Shown in pieces: positions 14,206-21,837 of a DNA stretch of 64,000 bases. Made by a program: the position numbers and the translations under genes. The notes under the pieces are model-generated. The model saw only the letters and a list, made by a program, of their open reading frames with translations, did no database searches and was not told the origin of the DNA. The stretch is from positions 62,001-126,000 of the forward strand of contig NZ_SNWD01000003.1 in assembly GCF_004361835.1 (NCBI RefSeq), given 5' to 3'. Each line of letters opens with the position of its first letter. Position 1 is the stretch's first letter. Source of the DNA: Stakelama pacifica (GTDB lineage Bacteria > Pseudomonadota > Alphaproteobacteria > Sphingomonadales > Sphingomonadaceae).

Positions 14206-15147
14206 TCAGGCAGCCAATGCAGCGTCGGCAGACGCTTCGTCGGCATCATCGGCAGAGGCACGTCCTCCGAGTTTGAGCAGAAGCCTTGATGCTTCCTCCG
14301 CCTTTGCGGCAGCGGTGAGAATGGCACGGTCATCCTGCTTCAGGAGCTTGAGCCAGTGCTCGATATAGCTCGCATGGCTATCCAAGTGTGTGACTGGCAG
14401 ACCGAGTTCAGCGCCAAGCATAGCGCTCGAAAGTTCGGCAATGAGTTCCTCGGCAGCGTAAGCTGCAGAACCAAAGCGATTCTTGAGATTACGGTCGAGG
14501 CGGCTGGCATGGCCGGTCCAATGCGACAGCTCGTGCGCGAGCGTCGCGTAATAGTGGTCGAAGCCCGAGAAGAGATGCGCGGGCGGCATTGTCACCCGGT
14601 CAGCTACCGGCTCATAATAGGCTTCGTCGCCCTGATGACGCAGGACGGCCGGAATATTGGCAAAGAATGAGTCGAGTTCAGCCTGACGGCCCTCGGGTTC
14701 CACCACCTCAAGCGTCGCGGCGGGATGGAAACGTTCCGGAAGACCTTCGACCTGATCGGCATTGAAAACCGGATAGGCCTTTAACACGCGACGACTTTCG
14801 TCAGTTTTTTCGCCGGTGTCGGGGGCTTCGACTTCCTTGGTGTAGCTCTTGTAGAATATGGCGATGGTGGATTTTTCGCCCTTGCGCACCTGTGCGCCCA
14901 GTTCTTTGGCCTGATTGTAGGTCATCCAGAACGGCGAGGCGTAACCGCACATATCGGCAACCATCCAGAGCCAGAATACATTCATGCCGCGATAAGGGAC
15001 GCCGCACGCCCGCAATGGACGCGAGACTGGCACACCGCGCCATGGCTTGATCCACGGCTTCGTGCCGGACTCGAGGCGGGCGATGATTTCTTGGGTGATA
15101 CGGGTAGCAGGCGACACTCCGCCGCTTTGTCCCTTGCGATAGGCCAT
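14206..15147 (-). CDS. ardC: ArdC-type antirestriction protein (ssDNA-binding, zincin-like)
   Basis: A 313-residue protein with an N-terminal ArdC domain (DUF1738; 'RITQEIIARLESGTKPWIKPW', 'GVPYRGMNVFWLW', 'KKGE-like VRKGEKSTIAIFYK' segment) and a zincin-like metallopeptidase region with 'HELSHWTGH' (His205 to His209) and 'AAEELIAELSSA'. ArdC of plasmid pSa protects incoming ssDNA from restriction. The HExxH motif is intact (HELSH). It sits in the segment that should enter the recipient early, together with ssb. AGGAG precedes the ATG. Confidence 0.9.
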   Translation of the reverse strand: MAYRKGQSGGVSPATRITQEIIARLESGTKPWIKPWRGVPVSRPLRACGVPYRGMNVFWLWMVADMCGYASPFWMTYNQAKELGAQVRKGEKSTIAIFYKSYTKEVEAPDTGEKTDESRRVLKAYPVFNADQVEGLPERFHPAATLEVVEPEGRQAELDSFFANIPAVLRHQGDEAYYEPVADRVTMPPAHLFSGFDHYYATLAHELSHWTGHASRLDRNLKNRFGSAAYAAEELIAELSSAMLGAELGLPVTHLDSHASYIEHWLKLLKQDDRAILTAAAKAEEASRLLLKLGGRASADDADEASADAALAA

Positions 15148-15232
15148 GTTGGATCTCCTGAAATGGCCTGACGACAGTTCCGTCGGTCAGTGCCGGAGAT
15201 CCCGGAGCCCCCTCCGCTATCTTTCCATGAAG

Positions 15233-15268
15233 GAAGCGGCCCCCCGGCATGGGCCGGAGGACCGCTTC
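15233..15268. promoter_or_regulatory. compound hairpin in the ardC leader
   Basis: GAAGCGG (15233-15239) pairs with CCGCTTC (15262-15268), enclosing a second stem CCGGC/GCCGG. It lies about 85 bp upstream of the ardC start and 35 bp before the ParB-like stop codon. It could end ParB transcription, although no T-tract follows, or be a structured leader. Confidence 0.45.
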
Positions 15269-15302
15269 ACGGTGGCGAGCAGCCGTTCCTGTCAGGAGGA
15301 GG

Positions 15303-17291
15303 TCAGGCAGCCAGCTCGCTCGGGGGCTGATTGTCGTCGTTGGCGACGAAATCCGCGTCGGGACTTTGCGCTTCGTTATCGGCAGGAATCTCCGGCTGGT
15401 CGGCAAAGCGCATGACGTCGGGCACCCAGGCGAGCGCCCTTTCCCGAACTTCGACCTCGGTGATGTAGGTCCCCGCGAAGACGCGCTCGGCGCTCATCGC
15501 AAGATCGCCCTTTTTCACCGATGCAAAGCGTGAGGACAGTTCCAAACCGCCAACATCGGTGAGCGCATCAAGGATGACCTGCTTCGAGACGCGGTCGAAG
15601 TAGTTTGCCGCGGTCGGACGCCACCATTGCGCCATGTCAATGCCGATCGTGCTGCCCAGATGATCCTGGAACGTGATCTGACGTTCGCCTGCCATGTTGA
15701 GGCTCGCCTCGAGCGTGCGAGCGACGACGAAGCCGAGCCATGCTGCGCGGCTTTCATCAGCGAGTGCCCGAAACATCTTGAAGCGCGACGAAGCGTCTTC
15801 GCCAGATCGCCAGCTCTCATCGAGACCAGAGCGCAGGTCCGCAAGGGATGCGCTTGCCGGCGCATCCTTCGCTTCGAACCCGACAATCGGACCCGCAGGG
15901 ACGCCGCCACGCAGGGTCGTGGCCGCGCGTGACCGCCAGTCGTGGGTGTCGGCATCCGCGAGGGTGAAGACCATGATGTCGAGCGAAAGGCCGGGATCCG
16001 ATGCCACGTGGAGCGCGAGCACGTCACGACGTTGCATCGCAAGTTCGTCGACCAGACGCTTGGAAAGCGCTGCACGGCGTTTGCCATCACTGTCGACACT
16101 GGCCACGACTTCGACGACATCGTCGTCACCAACGACTTCGATATCGCGCTCGCCGTAGAACACCGGCTGGAGGACCGGTGTCCCGTCGCGCGAGAGAACG
16201 AGGATCATTCCGGCATCGGCCTTCAGTTCGGGCGCCAGCTCCGGGGGCTTTGCCCGAATGTCCTGGCATTCGCGCTCAATCGCTTCGATCGTCGCCTCGG
16301 CCGCAGCAATTGCTTCTTCTGCGCTGTCTTCATCCTCGAGAATGGCCGCATGCTCGTCGTAGGAAGCATCGAGTTCGTCAAGGCGGGCCAGTTCGGCGTC
16401 AGTCAACGGAGCCGGCTCGGCCGGAAGGCGAATGAGGCCTTCCACAAGATCGTGACTGGCATAGGCGTCAAGCGTCGGCTTAACCCAGGCAAGGCCCTGC
16501 TCTGCTGCGAGCGACTTGGCGCGTTTCTCCATCTCCTCCGAGGCGAGGGTTTCGAGAAGCGCGACATCAACCCAGGACTCGCTGTCATCGTCGTCGAATA
16601 GTTCGCGTTCGATCCGGCCACCTGCAGCGGTATATGCGTCGCGACCGACAAGACGGGCCCGAGCATCGCTGCCGCGAACCGTGCCGGAGAGCACCATGCG
16701 CCGGATGCTGTCGGCGCTGGGCGCATAATAGCCCGAGGACGCCTGTTCATAGACGCGAGCCTGAATCTCCTGGTCGGAGGTCGCGCCGAAAGCTTTGGCG
16801 AGATCGAGAGTGATTTCGCCAGATGCCAGAGCATCGAAGACGACAGGCGCAAGGGTCGCGAGACGCAGCCGGCCTTCGACGAAGCGGACCGTCAGTCCGA
16901 ACCTGCGCGCGACATCTTCCGTCGAGGCGCCTGCCTCGATCAGGGCAGCGAACGCCTGCGCTTCGTCGGCGGGGTTCATCGCGAGGCGATGGAAGTTCTC
17001 GGCCAGGCTCGTTTCGACTGCGATTTCCGCATCGTCCTCAAGCACGAGGCAGGTAACCTCGTAGCCCTTCGGCAGGACTTTCTCTTCGGCAAGCGCCAGC
17101 AAGGCGCAGCGGCGGCGCTCTCCGGCTTCGACCTCGAATTTGCCACGAGCCGCAGGCCGAACGATGAGGTTCTGCAACAGCCCATGGGCTGCAATGCTCG
17201 CTTTCAGTTCGGAATCTGCAGCTGGGTCACCGTGGCGGCGCACATTGCGAGGAGACTGGACCAACTTGGTCAACGGGATCGACTTGATCAT
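15303..17291 (-). CDS. ParB/RepB/Spo0J-family protein, long form
   Basis: A 662-residue protein. The N-terminal ParB domain has 'SPRNVRRHG' (13-21), 'AHGLLQNLIV' (35-44) and the CTP-binding GERRR motif (57-61), then a helix-turn-helix near 118-140 ('STEDVARRFGLTVRFVEGRL'). It is about twice the length of a chromosomal ParB; the extra C-terminal 400 residues include a charged helical part (about 270-340) and an unassigned region. No parA is adjacent. Orphan ParB-like proteins of this size are frequent in conjugative elements next to ardC and ssb. The role (partition, nuclease or anti-defence) is open. Confidence 0.85.
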   Translation of the reverse strand: MIKSIPLTKLVQSPRNVRRHGDPAADSELKASIAAHGLLQNLIVRPAARGKFEVEAGERRRCALLALAEEKVLPKGYEVTCLVLEDDAEIAVETSLAENFHRLAMNPADEAQAFAALIEAGASTEDVARRFGLTVRFVEGRLRLATLAPVVFDALASGEITLDLAKAFGATSDQEIQARVYEQASSGYYAPSADSIRRMVLSGTVRGSDARARLVGRDAYTAAGGRIERELFDDDDSESWVDVALLETLASEEMEKRAKSLAAEQGLAWVKPTLDAYASHDLVEGLIRLPAEPAPLTDAELARLDELDASYDEHAAILEDEDSAEEAIAAAEATIEAIERECQDIRAKPPELAPELKADAGMILVLSRDGTPVLQPVFYGERDIEVVGDDDVVEVVASVDSDGKRRAALSKRLVDELAMQRRDVLALHVASDPGLSLDIMVFTLADADTHDWRSRAATTLRGGVPAGPIVGFEAKDAPASASLADLRSGLDESWRSGEDASSRFKMFRALADESRAAWLGFVVARTLEASLNMAGERQITFQDHLGSTIGIDMAQWWRPTAANYFDRVSKQVILDALTDVGGLELSSRFASVKKGDLAMSAERVFAGTYITEVEVRERALAWVPDVMRFADQPEIPADNEAQSPDADFVANDDNQPPSELAA

Positions 17292-17567
17292 GGGACATAC
17301 TCCTGATTGCGAGCACAGGCATCGACCATCGACGCTCCTTCGGCTCAGTCAGAAGCAAGCCCCCTTCCCTCTCTCTTTACCGTGGCCCGTCAGACAGGTG
17401 ACGTTCTGCGGCCAAACGAAATTATGGAAGAAGGGAACACGGCCCAAGGATCGAACCGATGCTGTTGCATCACGGAAACTACCTTCCCCATGGCAAGCCA
17501 AACGAATTGTATTGGTTCGCATTTTGTTCTACTGGATGGATGATCAATCGACAGGCGGCGAAAAAGC

Positions 17568-18683
17568 ATGGCAAACCAGAAGTTCTTCGAAGAAAGGACT
17601 GATCAATCCGAGGTCAAAGCCCGCATCGTGAACAAGTACTTCTCTACTTGGGCACAGGTCGTCATGCCCACGGTTGCGAAGCGCGGCGGAAAGATCGCTT
17701 ACATGGACCTTTATGCCGGCCCAGGCCGCTACAAGGATGGTGCGGCGTCGACGCCCCTTCTCGTATTGCAAACGGCCATCAATCATCCGCTAATGTCACA
17801 AATGCTCACCGCCTATTTCAACGACGCAGATGGTGACAAAACTTCGACGCTCCAAACAGAAATCGATAGCCTCCCGGGTCTAGGAAAACTCAAATATAAA
17901 CCCGTCGTGACTTGTGGTGAGGTAGATGATGATGCCGCGACGTATTTTAACGAAACGCGCCTCGTCCCTTCGTTCTCGTTTGTCGATCCTTTCGGTTACA
18001 AAGGCCTCTCTCTTAGGATTGTCCAGGGCGTCATCAAAGATTGGGGTTGCGATTGTGTATTCTTCTTCAATTACAATCGGATCAATGCAGGGATCAACAA
18101 TCCCGGCGTAAAAAAGCATATGGATGCGCTGTTCGGAGAAGAGCGCGCGGACACGCTTCGCGCGAGGCTCCCCGGGTTAACGCCCGAATTGCGAGAGGCT
18201 GCCATTCTCGAAGAGCTGGCCAATGAGATTCAGTCGCTCGGTGGCAAGTATGTGCTGCCCTTCACATTCCGTAACAGCGAAGGCACGCGCACATCTCATA
18301 AGCTGATTTTCGTCTCAAAGCACTTCAAGGGCTATGAGATTATGAAGGACATCATGGCGGCTGAGAGCTCAACTCTCGACGAAGGTGTCCCGTCGCTCAC
18401 ATATTCACCTGCTGATGCGTCGATGCCGCTTTTGTTTTCGCTGGTCCAACCCATGTCTAAGCTGAAAGAGATGCTGCTGGAAGATTTCGCGGGACAAACC
18501 CTGTCACTCACGGAAATCTATGAGCGACACAGCGTAGGCAAGCCATACATCAAAAGGAATTACCGCGAGGCGCTTAGTGCGCTTGAAGCCGCAGAGAGGG
18601 TCTCGGCGTATTCGACTAAAGGGAAGCGTCGCAAGGATACCTACCCCGACCATGTGAAGGTCCAGTTCAAGGAAGGGTACTGA
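17568..18683 (+). CDS. tcmP: three-Cys-motif partner protein TcmP
   Basis: A 371-residue protein with 'AYMDLYAGPGRYKDG' (44-58), a methyltransferase-like motif I, and 'FVDPFGYKG' (138-146), which resembles the motif IV region. The pattern and its partner identify the TcmP family, found next to three-Cys-motif (DUF5131) proteins. The C-terminal part contains a likely winged helix ('SLTEIYERHSVGKPYIKRNYREALSALE' pattern). It is two bases upstream of the DUF5131 gene. The base composition is visibly more AT-rich than the flanking ICE genes, suggesting separate acquisition. Biochemical function is unknown. Confidence 0.85.
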   Translation: MANQKFFEERTDQSEVKARIVNKYFSTWAQVVMPTVAKRGGKIAYMDLYAGPGRYKDGAASTPLLVLQTAINHPLMSQMLTAYFNDADGDKTSTLQTEIDSLPGLGKLKYKPVVTCGEVDDDAATYFNETRLVPSFSFVDPFGYKGLSLRIVQGVIKDWGCDCVFFFNYNRINAGINNPGVKKHMDALFGEERADTLRARLPGLTPELREAAILEELANEIQSLGGKYVLPFTFRNSEGTRTSHKLIFVSKHFKGYEIMKDIMAAESSTLDEGVPSLTYSPADASMPLLFSLVQPMSKLKEMLLEDFAGQTLSLTEIYERHSVGKPYIKRNYREALSALEAAERVSAYSTKGKRRKDTYPDHVKVQFKEGY

Positions 18684-18685
18684 GC

Positions 18686-19468
18686 ATGGCGACGAATTCA
18701 TCAATCGAATGGACAGAGGCGACATGGAACCCCGTCGCAGGCTGCAATGTGGTCTCGCCTGGCTGCACTAATTGCTATGCCATGCGGATGGCGCGACGGC
18801 TCGAAGCCATGGGCCAGCCCAAGTACGCAGGCACCACCAGAATGTCTGGTGGACGACCGAAGTGGAACGGCGTTGTGCGGGTTGACGAGGAAAGCTTGAG
18901 GCTGCCCGCCACATGGCGCACGGGCCGCATGATTTTCGTGAACTCAATGTCCGACTTGTTTCATGAGGCCGTGCCCGTGAAATTTGTGCAGCGCGTGTTC
19001 AAAACCATGAGGGCGACTCCACAGCACACCTATCAAATCCTTACCAAGCGCGCGGAACGGCTCGAAGAGCTCGCTCGTAAGCTGGACTGGCCAGCAAATG
19101 TATGGATGGGTGTAAGCGTTGAAAATGCAGACTACCTTTATCGCATCGACCACCTGCGCCGCACAAAAGCGGCCATCAAATTTTTGAGCTTAGAGCCCCT
19201 GCTTGGGCCGCTTGAGAACATGAACCTCCAGGGAATCGATTGGGTTATTGCAGGCGGCGAAAGCGGGCCAGGTGCAAGACCGATGAACCCTAGCTGGGTG
19301 CGATCGATTCGCGACCAGTGCCAGAGCGCTGGTGTGGCCTTCCATTTCAAGCAATGGGGCGGCGTCAACAAGAAGAAGGCTGGTCGAATGCTTGACGGCC
19401 AAACTTGGGATGAATTTCCCAAAGAGCCGCTGCGTAGCGAGGCGGCATTGGCGGCGGCTTTCGTCTAG
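18686..19468 (+). CDS. DUF5131 (phage Gp37/Gp68-like) three-Cys-motif protein
   Basis: A 260-residue protein starting MATNSSIEWTEATWNPVAGC. It has the three-cysteine cluster C-x6-C-x2-C (Cys20, Cys27, Cys30; 'SPGCTNCYA'), then 'RPKWNGVVRV', 'IFVNSMSDLFHEAVP', 'QILTKRAERL', 'NVWMGVSVEN' and 'WVIAGGESGPGARPM'. This is the DUF5131 / Gp37-Gp68 signature, and the cysteines may bind an iron-sulfur cluster or zinc. AAGGAAGGG lies within the end of tcmP just before the ATG, so translation is coupled. TcmP and DUF5131 form a conserved pair of unknown function in mobile elements and phages. Confidence 0.88.
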   Translation: MATNSSIEWTEATWNPVAGCNVVSPGCTNCYAMRMARRLEAMGQPKYAGTTRMSGGRPKWNGVVRVDEESLRLPATWRTGRMIFVNSMSDLFHEAVPVKFVQRVFKTMRATPQHTYQILTKRAERLEELARKLDWPANVWMGVSVENADYLYRIDHLRRTKAAIKFLSLEPLLGPLENMNLQGIDWVIAGGESGPGARPMNPSWVRSIRDQCQSAGVAFHFKQWGGVNKKKAGRMLDGQTWDEFPKEPLRSEAALAAAFV

Positions 19469-19474
19469 GATCGA

Positions 19475-20692
19475 TCAAAAATCCATGTTGGCGTAGCGAT
19501 CGTTCAAGTGCACTTGATAATCGGCATAGCTCTCCATGGCGTCGACTGAAGCCATGGCGCGTGCATAGTCGCCGTTAACGACCTTGGTCAGGTTGAGAGG
19601 CAGACCAAAGTCCTGAATGTGTATCTTTGCGGGCTCGAGTGAGCCTGACCAAAGATGATCGATAAAATTCCGGATAAGTGCGATAGCCTCAGCGGCCACG
19701 AAATCGACACCCTGTCCAAACTTCAAAGCGGCACGGTCACGCCGATGAGGCAGAAGCATCGGTACAGCCCCAGCCGTCGAGTGGAAGTGGAACGCCTCGC
19801 CGTCTTTCCCGAACGCCCCGTGGGCAACGAAGTTTCGAAGCTGACGCCGGACTATGGCCAGCTGATCGTAAAATTGTTTCGTGGTGGGGTCGGTGATATC
19901 CAGCGCTGCTTTGAACTTTTCGGCCCATTCCGCCTTTGCGAGCTTGGTGACATCCTCCCCTGTCGCGCAGTTACCGCGAAGGATGGCGATGTGGATGAAG
20001 ACATGCTCAGTCCAGCTAAAGAAGCATTCGATGGCAGAGAGCCCCAGCCATTTGGCCTCCCGATTGAGCTCGACTGCCGGAAAGGCTACCGTATAGCTCA
20101 TATCGCTAAGATGGTTGACAATCCGCTCGTCCTTCCGGCCCTCCGCTTCCTGTTGCCTGTCGTCATAAAGATCGAGGTAGAAATTTAGCCGTTCGAACAG
20201 ATCGGGCGAGCGGTTGACGACATTGAGTTGGGAGGCCTTTGCTGCCTGCTCAGCCCTCCAATCGAAATAAGGCTGCGCCGCTTTGGTGGCCTTGTGGATC
20301 AATCTGACAATTTCGGCAGCCGCTTCTTCGTCTTCTGGAACATTGGCAGCGAAGACGCCCAATCCAAATTTGCGGTGTTCCACAAGGAAGGGCCGCCCAT
20401 CATATTCCACCGGGACTGACCAGGCTACCTTTTCGAACTGACCTAGATTCGTGAAACCCAGCAAGTCGACAAGAAGAAAGTAGACCAGATAATATGGTGG
20501 CAGCGTCCGCCCGGCATCGGTGCGCTTTGCGTTGAAGAGAAATCCCTTCGGCGCTCGCATGCTGAAATCTGCTGGTTCTAGTGGAGAAATCGCCTTCTGG
20601 GCGCGGGTTCGGACAGTTTCGATTTGCTCGCTGTTCAATGTTGCCCACCTTTCAGGTAGATACCACTCGAAACACGGCACCTGTTCCCGCAT
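19475..20692 (-). CDS. hypothetical protein with an RX4H (HEPN-like) motif, coupled to RES
   Basis: A 405-residue protein starting MREQVPCFEWYLPERW. No full-length family was recognised. Residues 280-293 read 'IVRRQLRNFVAHGA', with Arg286-x4-His291 in a predicted helix, resembling the RNase motif of HEPN proteins. The start overlaps the end of the RES gene by 41 bp, so translation is probably coupled. It converges with the DUF5131 gene, with only 6 bp between stops. HEPN activity is an inference from one motif; a structural prediction could easily overturn it. Confidence 0.65.
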   Translation of the reverse strand: MREQVPCFEWYLPERWATLNSEQIETVRTRAQKAISPLEPADFSMRAPKGFLFNAKRTDAGRTLPPYYLVYFLLVDLLGFTNLGQFEKVAWSVPVEYDGRPFLVEHRKFGLGVFAANVPEDEEAAAEIVRLIHKATKAAQPYFDWRAEQAAKASQLNVVNRSPDLFERLNFYLDLYDDRQQEAEGRKDERIVNHLSDMSYTVAFPAVELNREAKWLGLSAIECFFSWTEHVFIHIAILRGNCATGEDVTKLAKAEWAEKFKAALDITDPTTKQFYDQLAIVRRQLRNFVAHGAFGKDGEAFHFHSTAGAVPMLLPHRRDRAALKFGQGVDFVAAEAIALIRNFIDHLWSGSLEPAKIHIQDFGLPLNLTKVVNGDYARAMASVDAMESYADYQVHLNDRYANMDF

Positions 20693-21368
20693 TTCGAACT
20701 AGGTCGACCCCCGTACCATCCCAGTGATAGTCTAGGTGACGCCCTTGAATAGGGTCTGACGCGCGGTCGGGGTAAAACAGCCCAACACATTCGCCGTTCT
20801 GATGCCGGATGCTCGGATAGACCAGACCTTCCGCGCCATTCGCCCTGAGCGTTGCAGCGAGGCTTTGCGATGCGACATAGCTGTCGGGATCAAGCGCAGG
20901 ATCCTCTGGCTCAATGCCCCTGAGATCACGAAGGTCGGCGTTTACTGACAATACGATTTCACGGAACTGCGAGATCCAACCTGGCGCTTCGGCAGTGCGA
21001 GCCATGAAGCGGGCATGATGATGGATTGTTTCGAACAGCGCTGTTTCGAATGTATCCCCCGCGTATAGCACGCCGTAGGTCCCATCGGTGAAGCGACTTG
21101 GCCGGTCCGTGCTAACATGCGTGAACGGCGCCATCAGATAGGATGCGCCATTTCCGCCTACCCGGCGATCAGCCGGCACCAGATCGAGATTGCCGATCGT
21201 CGCCATAATGCGAGGATTGGTTTTTTGCTCGGCGGAGATCAGCAGCGGCCAATCTGCAGGGTCTGCGATGTCTTCGAACAGGTCAATCGGTGGAAAGGCA
21301 CTGCGGATAATTCGTACAGCACCTTTCCACTCGACCTGGGCAACCGGAATCGCCTTGGGATCAATCAC
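20652..21368 (-). CDS. RES-domain toxin (NAD+ phosphorylase family)
   Basis: A 238-residue protein with the RES triad: Arg92 in 'RPSRFTDGTYGVLYAGD', Glu108 in 'TFETALFET' and Ser186 in 'GLVYPSIRHQNG'. RES toxins degrade NAD+ and stop growth when their Xre antitoxin is lost. The start is GTG at 21366-21368, overlapping the antitoxin stop (GTGA), the normal antitoxin-first layout. At 238 residues it is longer than the minimal toxins (about 150-190) because of an N-terminal extension of about 60 residues. Confidence 0.87.
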   Translation of the reverse strand: MIDPKAIPVAQVEWKGAVRIIRSAFPPIDLFEDIADPADWPLLISAEQKTNPRIMATIGNLDLVPADRRVGGNGASYLMAPFTHVSTDRPSRFTDGTYGVLYAGDTFETALFETIHHHARFMARTAEAPGWISQFREIVLSVNADLRDLRGIEPEDPALDPDSYVASQSLAATLRANGAEGLVYPSIRHQNGECVGLFYPDRASDPIQGRHLDYHWDGTGVDLVRNAGTGAVFRVVST

Positions 21369-21778
21369 CAGGCACCACGTTCGGCATCAAGATAGCGACG
21401 CACCCGCATGATATCAGTCAGCTCGCCGCCAAGCATGACGTCGAGCGCACTCACTCCGGCAAAGGCGGCGTTACCTGCCTTGATCCAGGCGTAGCCACGT
21501 TGGGCTTCGGAAAAAATGATCCTCAGCGCCTTGTGGATACCCATCAGGTTGGAGAGCCGCGCCGCACCATCACGCGAGACACGGCCCGGCCCCTCAGCCT
21601 TCCATCGCCGGTAGGAGCGAACCGGCATGTCGAGCAAAGTCGCTGCCTGCTCGTCGGTGAGTTCCCATTTCCCAAACAGGTTCAGCACGGCGCGGAACAT
21701 CGCCGCTGCTTCCTCCTGAGTTATAGGATCGGGCCGGAAGGCATGGGGGACGGTATCAACGGGTTGCAGTGCCAACAT
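21365..21778 (-). CDS. Xre/MbcA/ParS-like antitoxin of the RES module
   Basis: A 137-residue protein with a helix-turn-helix ('LTDEQAATLLDMPVRSYRRWKAEG') and a C-terminal toxin-binding domain ('RLSNLMGIHKALRIIF', 'GYAWIKAGNAAFAGVSALDVMLGGELTDIMRVRRYLD'), the layout of antitoxins that neutralise RES toxins. Start 21778 has GGAG seven bases upstream; an ATG two codons earlier overlaps that site. Palindromes at 21788-21826 upstream are likely autoregulatory operators. Confidence 0.87.
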   Translation of the reverse strand: MLALQPVDTVPHAFRPDPITQEEAAAMFRAVLNLFGKWELTDEQAATLLDMPVRSYRRWKAEGPGRVSRDGAARLSNLMGIHKALRIIFSEAQRGYAWIKAGNAAFAGVSALDVMLGGELTDIMRVRRYLDAERGAW

Positions 21779-21787
21779 GAGCATTCT

Positions 21788-21826
21788 CCATATGGCAGTA
21801 TATATCACATTGAATGCCATTTGGCA
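21788..21826. promoter_or_regulatory. paired palindromes upstream of the Xre-RES operon, putative operators
   Basis: CCATATGG (21788-21795, in TCCATATGGCA) and TGCCATTTGGCA (21815-21826) share the core CCAT(A/T)TGG. Their centres are 29 bp apart, nearly three helical turns, and an AT-rich TATATACTG lies between them on the coding strand, where a -10 box could sit. The antitoxin start is 10 bp downstream. Confidence 0.55.
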
Positions 21827-21837
21827 AGATAACAATC

